Part shown: one piece after another, positions 54,866 to 63,627 of the stretch
Layout of the letters: the number at the start of each line of letters is the position of its first letter
Position numbering within the stretch: position 1 is the stretch's first letter
Assembly: GCF_031157375.1 (NCBI RefSeq)
Contig: NZ_JAVIFV010000003.1
Coordinates: forward strand, 1,066,001 to 1,130,000
Direction: 5' to 3'
DNA: 64,000 nt
DNA from: Sphingosinicella sp. LHD-64
GTDB taxonomy: Bacteria; Pseudomonadota; Alphaproteobacteria; Sphingomonadales; Sphingomonadaceae
Position numbers and translations under genes: made by a program
The notes under the pieces: generated by a model
What the model was told of the DNA's origin: nothing
The model's database searches: none
Seen by the model: only the letters and a program-made list of their open reading frames with translations

Positions 54866-56215
54866 TCACGCGCCCTGCTGATCCGGCTCCCTGGCCGCTT
54901 CAATCCGGAGCAGCGCGAGCAAAACCAAGCAGGTCAGTGCGTACATGGCGGCGGTCGCCAGCATCAGGCCGGGCAATCCAAACGAGTCGACGAGCAGCGC
55001 ATTGAGCACGAGCTTCACCGCAAACCCCGCAGCTGCCATGATAGCGGCCAGCATGTAACGGCTGGCGCTGAACAGCGCTTGGGATGCCGCGATCATGGCA
55101 ATATAGAAAGGCAGCTGCAGAAATCCCCATCGCAGTATCTCAGCCACGGCGGCCGTGTCGCCTGCGGTGAACGCACCGCGCTCAAAGAGCAGGCGAACCA
55201 TCCATTCAGCCGAGAACCAGCCGAGAACCAGCACGACGAGGCCGGCAGCGAACAATAACAGCGTCCATTGCGTCGCCAGCCTCGCCAACGACTGAGGCTG
55301 ATGCGTACGCACGCGCGAGTAGACAGGCAGCACGGCCCGGCCGATCGACGTTGCGCCCAGAGAAAGGAACAAGCTCAGAATGCGTCCGGCATAACCGAGA
55401 GTGGATATGGCGCCTGCGCCAAGGCGTGCCGCGAAGAACTGGTCAATGACTGCGGTAAGAGCGAACATGAGTTGCGCAACCAGCATGATGCTGACCCCGC
55501 TTCGGAAGAAGCGCCATTGTTCGGACCGAAATGAAAAGAGGGGACGGTGTGAAAACTCCCCGCCGAGCGTGAGCCGCGTCAGCAGGAGATGTGCCGCCGC
55601 GCCGCACATCGTCCCGAGCAGCAGGGCCTGCGGCGTGCCGCCCCAGACGAGTAGCACGACCAGCACCCCTAGGGCTGGTGCTCCTTCGAGCAAACTGTTC
55701 ACATGGCGGCCGCGTGCCATCAGCAAAACCGATCCGTAGACGGTGACCAGCCCCAAGGGGATCATCAAAGCGAGATAGTCGGCCGCCTCGATCGCGAACG
55801 CCCGCGTTTCAGGCGGCAGTCCGACAGACGATAGGGTGAGGAGCAACTTCAGGCTCAGCCAGCCGGCCGCTCCCAGCCCCAGGCCGCACAGAATGGAGCC
55901 GCCCAACATCTCCCCGCGAAAGCGATGCTCGGCCGAAGGTGGCCCGCTGTGGAGCTTGATCAGCAAGGGGATCAGTACAGCGGTGAGAACGCTGTACGAA
56001 ACCGCGATAGGCAGATTGTAGAGGTTGAAGACGAACAGGTATGCGTCGACCACCGGGCTGGTGCCGAAGCGCGAGGCAATGACCACCTCCTTTGCCGCCG
56101 CGGCGATCTTGGCCATCAGGATGAATCCTGCGATCACCGTCATATCGCGTAGAATGAGCTTGTGTTCGCTCCGGACCCCATTGGCCATTGCCCGCGCGCG
56201 GATCATCAGGCGCAT
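54866..56215 (-). CDS. MurJ/MVF-family flippase (likely Wzx of the cluster)
   Basis: A 449-aa polytopic protein with about 13-14 helices. AAAAKEVVIASRFGTSPVVDAYLF and ALTAVIDQFFAARLGAGAISTLGYAGRIL are the MOP/MVF-superfamily patterns of MurJ. In this setting it most likely flips the undecaprenyl-linked repeat unit; a true MurJ role is possible too. ATG at 56215 is preferred because GGGAG lies 7 nt upstream; a GTG at 56221 is also open. It is the last gene of the - strand wza-wzc run. Confidence 0.84.
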   Translation of the reverse strand: MRLMIRARAMANGVRSEHKLILRDMTVIAGFILMAKIAAAAKEVVIASRFGTSPVVDAYLFVFNLYNLPIAVSYSVLTAVLIPLLIKLHSGPPSAEHRFRGEMLGGSILCGLGLGAAGWLSLKLLLTLSSVGLPPETRAFAIEAADYLALMIPLGLVTVYGSVLLMARGRHVNSLLEGAPALGVLVVLLVWGGTPQALLLGTMCGAAAHLLLTRLTLGGEFSHRPLFSFRSEQWRFFRSGVSIMLVAQLMFALTAVIDQFFAARLGAGAISTLGYAGRILSLFLSLGATSIGRAVLPVYSRVRTHQPQSLARLATQWTLLLFAAGLVVLVLGWFSAEWMVRLLFERGAFTAGDTAAVAEILRWGFLQLPFYIAMIAASQALFSASRYMLAAIMAAAGFAVKLVLNALLVDSFGLPGLMLATAAMYALTCLVLLALLRIEAAREPDQQGA

Positions 56216-56272
56216 GGGCACGCTCCCGATCGAAGCGGTACATCCGGGATCGCGATCACGGGAGCCCCAGGA

Positions 56273-57514
56273 TCAAAGCTGGCGCAGCGAAAGCGCCGCA
56301 ATCCAGGGCGGTTCCGCCAAGGCTTCGTCAAGACCGCCGCGCACGAAAATCGAGAGCCACTGGTAGGGACAGCTGCGCGGAACATCGAATCGGGCCACGA
56401 TGATGCCGCCCTCACCATCACCGCGGGGAAAGTCGTGACGCATGATCACTCGCTGGCCGGCGCCGGCGCAACTCACTCGAACAAAGGGCCGACGAGCCGG
56501 ATCCGACGGAACGTCGCCCGTTTCCGCGCGAAATTCATATGTGCCCGAAGACAGGCGCAGCAGCTGCTCCGCCACCTTGCCGTGGCTCGATGCTTCCATT
56601 GGCAGATAGAGCGCCGATCCTGGCCCTGCGTCGAGCTGGCGCCGCTCCGGGCTAAGCTCGCCAGTTTCCGCATAATGCCAATCCACGGGGGGGAAGCCAC
56701 GATTGCCCTCGAAATTCCCGTCACGCAGAAGAGCCATGGGCGCAGCATCGGCCACGCCCAGCCGCTGATAGGTTGACCATAAGAGATCGTAACGTTCCGC
56801 TTGCGCGAGCAACTGCAGCTGGCGCAGGATGAGCGTCCGGTCCTCATCCACATCAGGGTCGAGCACCGCGCGGGGCAATAGCGCGATTGCCATGGGATTG
56901 CTGGAGGCGCCCAGAAACCAGGTCAAATACTCTCGCCACCAATTAGGCTTGCGGCGAAGCACAAGGTTGAGCTGCCGCGCTATCGCCGGATCAGCGCTTG
57001 CATTCGTGAGGATCGGAAACAGGATGGATTTGATCCGGTCCGAAGATCGTAGAATTGTGTCGTAATGCTCCAACGCGCCCACGATATTTCCGCCGGCGAC
57101 CTGATGTTCGATCAATGCCAACTGGGTTTGCACGTCGCGGCGGGATAGCTCCTGGGAATAGCGAAAGGCGCGGAGCGACGCATCCTGCCGTCCCTGCAAG
57201 CCAAGTGCTATTGCGCTCGCGGTAACGGCTGAAACGACCGTAGGTCCGCGGGCAAACGCCGAGCGCGCATCGTCGAGTGCACGCCGTACCGTCGCGGGAT
57301 TGCGGTCGGCGACCATGGACTGGGTCGCCTGCGCCGCGGTCGCACCGGCGTCAAATGGAACGACCTTGAGCACCATGCCCGGCCTCTTGTCCCTAAAGAT
57401 ACCAGCAAAGGTCACAGCAGTGACCGGTACTCCAATGAGGAGCGCAGCGACCACTATAGCGAGCAGGCGGAATATCGGTCCGCCGTTGTACATGCGCGAG
57501 GCCTCAGGCGCCAT
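56273..57514 (-). CDS. Membrane-anchored protein of unknown function after wzc
   Basis: A 413-aa protein with one N-terminal helix (LLAIVVAALLIGVPVTAVTFAG), then helical repeat-like segments of TPR type (VQTQLALIEHQVAGGNIVGALEHYD) and a C-terminal half of beta strands (LYLPMEASSHGKVAEQLLRL, GTYEFRAETGD) resembling a carbohydrate-binding sandwich. No family recognised. ATG at 57514 with GAGG upstream is preferred over a TTG at 57529. Lying between wzc and the flippase, 11 nt from wzc, it may act in polymer assembly or export. Confidence 0.72.
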   Translation of the reverse strand: MAPEASRMYNGGPIFRLLAIVVAALLIGVPVTAVTFAGIFRDKRPGMVLKVVPFDAGATAAQATQSMVADRNPATVRRALDDARSAFARGPTVVSAVTASAIALGLQGRQDASLRAFRYSQELSRRDVQTQLALIEHQVAGGNIVGALEHYDTILRSSDRIKSILFPILTNASADPAIARQLNLVLRRKPNWWREYLTWFLGASSNPMAIALLPRAVLDPDVDEDRTLILRQLQLLAQAERYDLLWSTYQRLGVADAAPMALLRDGNFEGNRGFPPVDWHYAETGELSPERRQLDAGPGSALYLPMEASSHGKVAEQLLRLSSGTYEFRAETGDVPSDPARRPFVRVSCAGAGQRVIMRHDFPRGDGEGGIIVARFDVPRSCPYQWLSIFVRGGLDEALAEPPWIAALSLRQL

Positions 57515-57525
57515 GGACGGTTGCC

Positions 57526-59727
57526 TCAAGCTGATGCCTCTGCGCTCCGTCCATAGCCGTAGCCATAGTCGTAGCCATAGCCGTAGGCGGCGCGCTTCGT
57601 ATCGAACTTGGTAAGGACCGCGCCGACAAGATGGGCCTGCGCCGCGGAAAGCCTGCTGATCGCCAGCTTGGCCTGGCCAAGCTTCGTATTGTTCGATTCG
57701 ACCACAAAAACGGTGCCCTCGCTCTGGCTGGCGAGCAGCGGCGCATCTGCCAGCCCCATGACCGGCGGCGAGTCGATCACAATATGATCGAAAGAGGGTT
57801 GCAGTCTGTCGAGCAGCGTCTTCATGCGATCGCCTGACAGCAGTTCGGCGGCATTGGGCGGCTGCGGCCCGGCCGGCATGATTGCCACCTCCGAACCGGC
57901 CGGCCGATGGAGCATTTCCTCCAGGTTGTTGTCGCCCGCGAGGAAGTTGCTCAGGCCGCGATGATTGCCGATGTCGGCGATATGGTGAGCCGTGGGCGCA
58001 CGCATGTCGGCGTCGAGCAGGAGCACGTTCTTGCCCGTGCGCGCAAGGGAGAGTGCAATCGCATAAGCAGTCGTTGACTTGCCTTCGCCCGGCCGCGTGC
58101 TGGTGACAGCCAGGGTAAACGGAGCGCCATGGTCGGTGCAGAAGGCGAGGCTCGTTTGCACGGCGAGATAGGCTTCCGCAAGATCCGACTTGCGATCACC
58201 CAAGGCCAGATAGGTGTCCTCGTCGCGCGACTTGGGCACCGTGCCGAGCAACGGCGTTCCAAGCTCGTCCACGATCTGCGAGGGGTCCGACACCGCATCA
58301 TCGACCTGCTCGAGGATCGCCGCGAGCATGAAGCCAGTTGTCAAGCCCAGACCGAGGGCCAGCAGCAAGTTTATCAGGACACGCGGACTCGAAGGACGCT
58401 CGGGTATCTGCCCCCGGTCCACGACCGAGATATTGTTGACTCCGACGCCGCCGGCTACGCCAATTTCCTTGTAGCGCTGCAGCAGGGCATCATAGAGTTG
58501 CCGGTTCGTATCCACCTCGCGCTGATAGATATTGTACTGGATGCTGCGCCGACGAAGGTCGAGCAGGTCGCCCTTCAGCCGATCGACGCGGCCCGACAGA
58601 TTGGTCTCCCGCTCGGTGCTGGCCCTGTAAGTTTCACTCAGGGTGTCACGAACTCGCGCTTCTTCGCGCGCGATAGACTGATCAAGCTGCGCGATTTGCT
58701 CGCGCAGCGCGACCACCGGTGGATATTCCGGCTCGAATTGCACCATTAGCCGGGAATATTCCGCGGCCGCTTCAGCACGCCTCTGCCGAAGACCGGAAAT
58801 TGCCTGATTGTTTAGAGCTTCGGTGACCGTCCCGCGCCCGCCCGGCAGGCGGCTTTCGGCTTTCACTCGATCAGAGGTCGCCTCGGCAAGCTCGCGATTG
58901 AGGGTGGTGAGATCGTCGACAACCATCGAACGTTCCGGCGCCCCGAGCTGCGGATTGGCAGGAAGATTGACGATCCCCTCTCGCGCCGCATAGCCGACCA
59001 GCTGACGCTCGGACGCATCGAGCCGGTCCCTCAATTGTTCGAGACGCTGCTCAAGGAAATTCCGCGCGTAGGACGTCGCCTCAAAGCGCCGCTCCAGCGT
59101 GATCCGGATAAACTGTTCGCCCCACGCATTGGCCACGCGAGCCGAAAAGGTCGCATCGGGACTGGTGTAGCCAACATGTACCAGGCGCGACAAACGAACC
59201 GGATTGACCGAGAGATTCAACAACAGCACGTCCGCGGCCTTGCGCACCCGCTGCTCCCGATTTGTGATTTCAGACCGTGGCCGTCCGTTCTCGAACCAGT
59301 CTTCTGCCTGGGGCAAGCCGTACATCGCGAAGAATTCGGGGTCGTCATAGAGCCGCAATTGTGTCGCCACCCTCTGCGCAAGCGCATGGGATTGGAGCAG
59401 GCCATATTGGGTCTGATAGAATTCCATGTCGCCGAGGCCGGTCTCTGGCTCGACGCCCTCAACCCGCATGATATTGTCGCTGTCGCGGCGAATCTCGACG
59501 GTAATGCGCGAGGTATACTCCGGTGTCATCAGCACCGTGACGATGACGGCCGTTATCAATGCCGTAACGACGGCACCGAAGATCAACCATCGGTGACGCA
59601 GAACGACAGCCAGATATTGACCGAGAATCGGAAACAGAGCTTTAGAAGCGCCCCTCGACCCGTCGGCCCCGGCAATCGGGCCGGGAACGGCAGCAGTACC
59701 GTCGCGACGGAAATTCATGTCATTCAT
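57526..59727 (-). CDS. wzc: Polysaccharide co-polymerase and tyrosine autokinase (Wzc type)
   Basis: A 733-aa inner-membrane protein controlling polymer length and export. Two membrane helices (LIFGAVVTALITAVIVTVLM and LINLLLALGLGLTTGFMLAAIL) bracket a long periplasmic coiled coil. The cytoplasmic BY-kinase has Walker A (STRPGEGKST) at about 540-548, A' (LLLDADMR) near 570 and Walker B (HIVIDSPP) near 646. The end is a tyrosine-rich tail (YGYGYDYGYGYG) for autophosphorylation. ATG at 59727, 10 nt after wza. Fused kinase, unlike the split GelC/GelE of sphingans. Confidence 0.93.
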   Translation of the reverse strand: MNDMNFRRDGTAAVPGPIAGADGSRGASKALFPILGQYLAVVLRHRWLIFGAVVTALITAVIVTVLMTPEYTSRITVEIRRDSDNIMRVEGVEPETGLGDMEFYQTQYGLLQSHALAQRVATQLRLYDDPEFFAMYGLPQAEDWFENGRPRSEITNREQRVRKAADVLLLNLSVNPVRLSRLVHVGYTSPDATFSARVANAWGEQFIRITLERRFEATSYARNFLEQRLEQLRDRLDASERQLVGYAAREGIVNLPANPQLGAPERSMVVDDLTTLNRELAEATSDRVKAESRLPGGRGTVTEALNNQAISGLRQRRAEAAAEYSRLMVQFEPEYPPVVALREQIAQLDQSIAREEARVRDTLSETYRASTERETNLSGRVDRLKGDLLDLRRRSIQYNIYQREVDTNRQLYDALLQRYKEIGVAGGVGVNNISVVDRGQIPERPSSPRVLINLLLALGLGLTTGFMLAAILEQVDDAVSDPSQIVDELGTPLLGTVPKSRDEDTYLALGDRKSDLAEAYLAVQTSLAFCTDHGAPFTLAVTSTRPGEGKSTTAYAIALSLARTGKNVLLLDADMRAPTAHHIADIGNHRGLSNFLAGDNNLEEMLHRPAGSEVAIMPAGPQPPNAAELLSGDRMKTLLDRLQPSFDHIVIDSPPVMGLADAPLLASQSEGTVFVVESNNTKLGQAKLAISRLSAAQAHLVGAVLTKFDTKRAAYGYGYDYGYGYGRSAEASA
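57551..57587 (-). repeat. Six-base tandem repeats coding for the Wzc Tyr-Gly tail
   Basis: About six copies of a degenerate hexamer (CCATAG / CCGTAG on the + strand) encode alternating Tyr-Gly. A gain or loss of one unit keeps the frame and changes the number of phospho-acceptor tyrosines by one. Confidence 0.7.
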
Positions 59728-59737
59728 CAACCAGAAC

Positions 59738-60451
59738 CTACCGCTGAACAAGCGCAATGATGGGTGTTGTCAGGAGCGTTGAACCTTGGAGTATGTCGCG
59801 GAAAATGCGACGCGCCTGAGACTCTCCAACGAGAACGGTGTCCTGCGAATATATTTCTGGATCCGGATATAGGCCTGCGCGAATGGCCCGCAAATCATAA
59901 AGCGCGGCCATCCTCTGGCCCTCGACCGTTCGAAACAGCACCACATGGCTGAGCCGTGCGAACTCCGTCGTTCCCTGAGCCCGGGCAACCAGCTGCGACA
60001 GCGACATGCGTCCGCCGAGCGGAACCACGCCCGGGCGACGCACCTCGCCATCGATCGTCACGAACCGGTTGGCACTCTCTTCGATGTTTACCGTAACCTG
60101 AGGGTTGCGCACATAGCGACCCGAAAGCCGCTGCTCGATCTGGTGCGCCAGCTGCTGCGGCGTCAGTCCGGCCGCCGGGATTTCACCCGCAAGGGGCAAA
60201 GTAACGTTGCCTACATTGTCCGTCTGTACGGTCCGGCCGAGTTCGTCAATGCCGTACACTTCGATCGACAATCGATCGAGCGGTCCGATCAGCTGAGCCT
60301 GCGCCGGAGCAGTGAGGTCGGCAATGGTCGGCGGGGGCAGAGTCCCCGTATCGGAAACCGTAAGATATTGCGTGGTTTGCAGAGCTGGACCGGATGAGCA
60401 GCCAGCAATCGAGAAACTGACGCCGATTGCCAAGGCTGTCCACAACCTCAT
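59738..60451 (-). CDS. wza: Outer-membrane polysaccharide export lipoprotein (Wza/GumB-like)
   Basis: A 237-aa lipoprotein: signal ALAIGVSFSIAGC with a good lipobox, then the polysaccharide export domain (GPLDRLSIEVYGIDELGRTV, LAGEIPAAGLTPQQLAHQIEQRL) and a SLBB domain (VTIDGEVRRPGVVPLGGRMSLSQLVARAQG). Size is the short GumB/SpsD type lacking the extra C-terminal ring-forming helix of E. coli Wza. ATG at 60451 gives the lipobox. It precedes wzc by 10 nt. Confidence 0.92.
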   Translation of the reverse strand: MRLWTALAIGVSFSIAGCSSGPALQTTQYLTVSDTGTLPPPTIADLTAPAQAQLIGPLDRLSIEVYGIDELGRTVQTDNVGNVTLPLAGEIPAAGLTPQQLAHQIEQRLSGRYVRNPQVTVNIEESANRFVTIDGEVRRPGVVPLGGRMSLSQLVARAQGTTEFARLSHVVLFRTVEGQRMAALYDLRAIRAGLYPDPEIYSQDTVLVGESQARRIFRDILQGSTLLTTPIIALVQR

Positions 60452-60552
60452 CGTCCGATAACCTTCCGTTTTTGCCAAGAATTCAGCGGCCAAGCTGGCG
60501 TGCAATAGGGCCCTATCCCGCATAGCGCAATGACGCCCCTGCAGAACGACAA

Positions 60553-61938
60553 TCAGGATCTGGACTTCGACGCACTGCAGAGCCAGCCGCAGGCCACCGC
60601 GAACAATGCTGCCAGAACGGGAACGCGCAGCGGATAGTCGACCAGGCTTGCCAGCAGCAGGAAGGCGACGAGGATCGACCCCAGCATCCCGTAGGCGCGT
60701 CCGCCCCTGAATGCAGACCAGCTCGTCGTGCCCCACCACAGCAGGAATGCGAGCAGCAGGAGCGTTGCCGGCAGTCCCCCGGTAATCACGAACTCGAGAA
60801 AATCGTTATGCGCATGATTGAGATATCGCGTTGAAAGCAGGTCGAGCGGCTCGCGTATGCGATAGGCCGGATCGAAGGCCCCGAAGCCGGCACCGACAGG
60901 GAAGTAGTCCCGTGCCATTTGCGCCACATAGGGCAGCTGCCGAAGCCTCTCCTCTCCTTGCATGTCCACACCGATCAGGCGTTGGAGCGATTGAGCGCGT
61001 GCGAAGGAGAGAAAGACGAGGCCCGCACCCACCGCGGCCGTCGCGGTTAGCGCGAGAACAAGCGATCGCTGTCGCGCGACCCGCTCGCCGCGCAGGAAAC
61101 GCCGCAACTCGATATAATGAAAGATCGACCAGACCGACGCAGCGCCGCCAAGCACCAGGCCGGCACGCGAGCCGGCCACAAGAAGGACGAGCAGCAGGAC
61201 GATCGAAACCGCCGCCGCGCTACCGCGCTTGACAGCTCGGACGTGACGATCGCCCGTCGCATGGGCGGCGGCTATGGCCAGCATTGGCAGCGACAACGCC
61301 AGCATCACCGCTTGGTGATTGCGGTTCGCGAACAGTCCCACCGCGGATTGATTATTGGTGATCCGATAGGTGTAGAGCAGGCTGTCCGATCCGCCGGACA
61401 GTTGCATGATCCCGAGCAAGCCGCTGACAACACCGCCGCCGATGAAGATGATGGCCAGATTTTCGCGCTGGGTCGCGCCGAGCGCCGCAAATCCGATCAG
61501 GGCGGTCAAGGGAATGACCATGGCCGCGAGGCTGTTCTGGGTGAGATCCGGCGCGAGACTGATCGGGCGCCAGGGCTGGGCCATTTCCAGTACCTGCGCG
61601 CCCTCCGCCACAATGGCCCGCCCGGGGAGCGTCGTCCAAAGGCTGGGCGGGAGCGGAACGAGCTGGATTGTCATCAATGCCGTCAATCCCACAAGAAGCC
61701 AGAGCGGCACCCGGATCAGCTTCCAATCGACCCTGCCCGGCAGAGCCAGGATCACGGCGAGGCAGAGAATTGCCCCGGGCCGAAGATAGAGTAGCGAAAG
61801 TATGTCCTCGCGCGACCCGCCGCCCCCGGCGAAGCACAGGATCAGGAACAGAACAAAGACTGCGTAGCGCACTCTGGCCGCGATGTCGTCGTCGGAACGA
61901 ATCATTGTCGATGAAGAAGGGTTCATGATCTCGATCAT
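60553..61938 (-). CDS. O-antigen ligase/polymerase-like membrane protein (Wzy_C family)
   Basis: A 461-aa protein with about 11 hydrophobic helices and the periplasmic loop typical of Wzy_C proteins; the conserved NHAHNDFLEFVITGG block lies near residue 373. It may be the polymerase of this cluster, or a ligase attaching polymer to a lipid. ATG at 61938 with AGGA upstream or ATG at 61926 are both possible. It is 43 nt after the dehydrogenase gene and 101 nt before wza. Confidence 0.86.
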   Translation of the reverse strand: MIEIMNPSSSTMIRSDDDIAARVRYAVFVLFLILCFAGGGGSREDILSLLYLRPGAILCLAVILALPGRVDWKLIRVPLWLLVGLTALMTIQLVPLPPSLWTTLPGRAIVAEGAQVLEMAQPWRPISLAPDLTQNSLAAMVIPLTALIGFAALGATQRENLAIIFIGGGVVSGLLGIMQLSGGSDSLLYTYRITNNQSAVGLFANRNHQAVMLALSLPMLAIAAAHATGDRHVRAVKRGSAAAVSIVLLLVLLVAGSRAGLVLGGAASVWSIFHYIELRRFLRGERVARQRSLVLALTATAAVGAGLVFLSFARAQSLQRLIGVDMQGEERLRQLPYVAQMARDYFPVGAGFGAFDPAYRIREPLDLLSTRYLNHAHNDFLEFVITGGLPATLLLLAFLLWWGTTSWSAFRGGRAYGMLGSILVAFLLLASLVDYPLRVPVLAALFAVACGWLCSASKSRS

Positions 61939-61981
61939 TCCGTCCTGGGCCGACCGGTGGAATAGGAGCGAAGCATCGTGT

Positions 61982-63253
61982 TCATAGCGACCAGCGTATG
62001 ACCTGCTGCCCCAGATCAAGCCCGCGCCACATGCCCTTGAGGTCGGCCACGCATCCTCCGTTCTCGAGCAGGGCATGGATCTCCTGTTCGGAGAAGCTCC
62101 TGTAGACATCGTGCGGCACAGCGGCAAAGACGATGTCGTGCTTGCGCGGCGGCAACTCGGACTGCAGGGCGATATCATATTCGCGCTGCGCCTCTTCCGC
62201 GCTGGCCAGCGGATCATGAACTGTGACGGCGTGCCCCAGTTCCTGAAAGCGACGGATGACGTCGACGACACGGCTGTTGCGCAAGTCCGGCACATTTTCC
62301 TTGAATGTGAGGCCGAGCACCAGGATCGAACCGACGCGGGCGCCATTTGCGGCGTGGACCGCGTCCGCGACCCACACGCCCATGGCATCGTTGATTGCGC
62401 GTCCGGCGAGGATCACGTCCGGCTTGTGGCCGAGTTGCTGGGCGCGGAAGCTCAGATAATAGGGATCCACGCCGATGCAGTGGCCGCCGACCAGCCCAGG
62501 TTGAAAAGGCAGGAAATTCCATTTGGTCGATGCAGCGTCGAGCACGTCCCAGATTGACAGGTCGAGCCTGGCAAAAATCTGTGTGATCTCATTGATGAAC
62601 GCAATGTTGATATCCCGTTGCGCATTCTCGATAACCTTCGCTGCCTCGGCGACCTTGATGGATGCCGCCGGGAACACGCCAGCTTCGGTCACCTTTTCAT
62701 AAAGCGCGACCAACCGCGCGAGCGTTTCCGGGCCGTCACCGGCAACGACCTTCACAATATTGTCGACCCGGTGAGTCCGGTCGCCCGGATTGATCCGCTC
62801 GGGAGAGTAGCCGACGAAGAAATCGCGGCCGTGTTTCAAGCCCGATTCGGCCTCGATCAACGGCACGCAGACTTCCTCTGTCACGCCGGGATAGACAGTG
62901 CTTTCATAGACGATCACGGGGCGCTGGCCCGGATTCAGGAGCTTGGCCACGGCCCGTGTAGCGCCGAGGATCGGCGTCAGGTCAGGCCGATTCTTCGCGT
63001 CGACGGGTGTTGGGACCGTGACGATATAGATGTTGGCGGATCTGCACGCCCCAGCGTCGGCCGTGACGCTCAGCGTTGCCGACGCAAGATCGCCACTTTC
63101 GACCTCGCCGGTTCGGTCGTGGCCGGCACGCAACTCGGCGATACGGGCTTCATCGATATCGAAACCGGTGACGGGCGTCGTCCTGGCGAGCGCCACGGCC
63201 AGCGGAAGGCCCACATAGCCAAGTCCGACGACGACAACCTGTTCTACACTCAT
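61982..63253 (-). CDS. UDP-N-acetyl-hexosamine 6-dehydrogenase (TviB/WbpO-like)
   Basis: A 423-aa NAD-dependent UDP-sugar dehydrogenase. GLGYVGLPLAVALA is the NAD loop, VTVPTPVDAKNRPDLTPI and GYSPERINPGDRTH are the HexNAc-dehydrogenase markers, and GGHCIGVDPYYL contains catalytic Cys259. Product would be UDP-GalNAcA or UDP-GlcNAcA. Glucose-type UDP-Glc dehydrogenases lack the NPGDRTH stretch. First gene of the wzy_C-wza-wzc run. Confidence 0.9.
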   Translation of the reverse strand: MSVEQVVVVGLGYVGLPLAVALARTTPVTGFDIDEARIAELRAGHDRTGEVESGDLASATLSVTADAGACRSANIYIVTVPTPVDAKNRPDLTPILGATRAVAKLLNPGQRPVIVYESTVYPGVTEEVCVPLIEAESGLKHGRDFFVGYSPERINPGDRTHRVDNIVKVVAGDGPETLARLVALYEKVTEAGVFPAASIKVAEAAKVIENAQRDINIAFINEITQIFARLDLSIWDVLDAASTKWNFLPFQPGLVGGHCIGVDPYYLSFRAQQLGHKPDVILAGRAINDAMGVWVADAVHAANGARVGSILVLGLTFKENVPDLRNSRVVDVIRRFQELGHAVTVHDPLASAEEAQREYDIALQSELPPRKHDIVFAAVPHDVYRSFSEQEIHALLENGGCVADLKGMWRGLDLGQQVIRWSL

Positions 63254-63387
63254 ATTGACCTACCGTCCCGGCCGGTGCGCCGCATGTCATGCGTAAGAAT
63301 GGGGAGAAGAGTCCACGCATCCTAGTGAGCGGAGGTTGGATCGCCAACCTTGCGGCTATGGCGAGCCGGCCTGTCCGCGCGACGGCC

Positions 63388-63522
63388 TCAGTCGCGATCC
63401 CGCCCCCGTTTGCTTTCCACGTGCCGCTTGGCGCGACGATGCGATAGCAAGCCTGGCAGAAACAGCACCGCAGCACCGTAGAGGCTGAGGGCAAATACCA
63501 ATGCAACCAATAGCTTAAGCAT
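63388..63522 (-). CDS. Small single-helix membrane protein (44 aa)
   Basis: ATG at 63522 to TGA. One hydrophobic helix (LLVALVFALSLYGAAVLFLPG) and a basic, charged tail (HRRAKRHVESKRGRDRD). Composition and layout echo the 43-aa protein at 32297-32428, though the sequences differ. GAGGA lies about 12 nt upstream, rather far. No family recognised. Confidence 0.5.
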   Translation of the reverse strand: MLKLLVALVFALSLYGAAVLFLPGLLSHRRAKRHVESKRGRDRD

Positions 63523-63627
63523 ATTTCTACTTTATCCTCACGATCATATTCGCGTCGCGCGACAGGTCCTATACGGCCAGGGCATGGTCAACAAGCGGTG
63601 CTTCGAGGCTTCCGAAAGAGAGATCGC

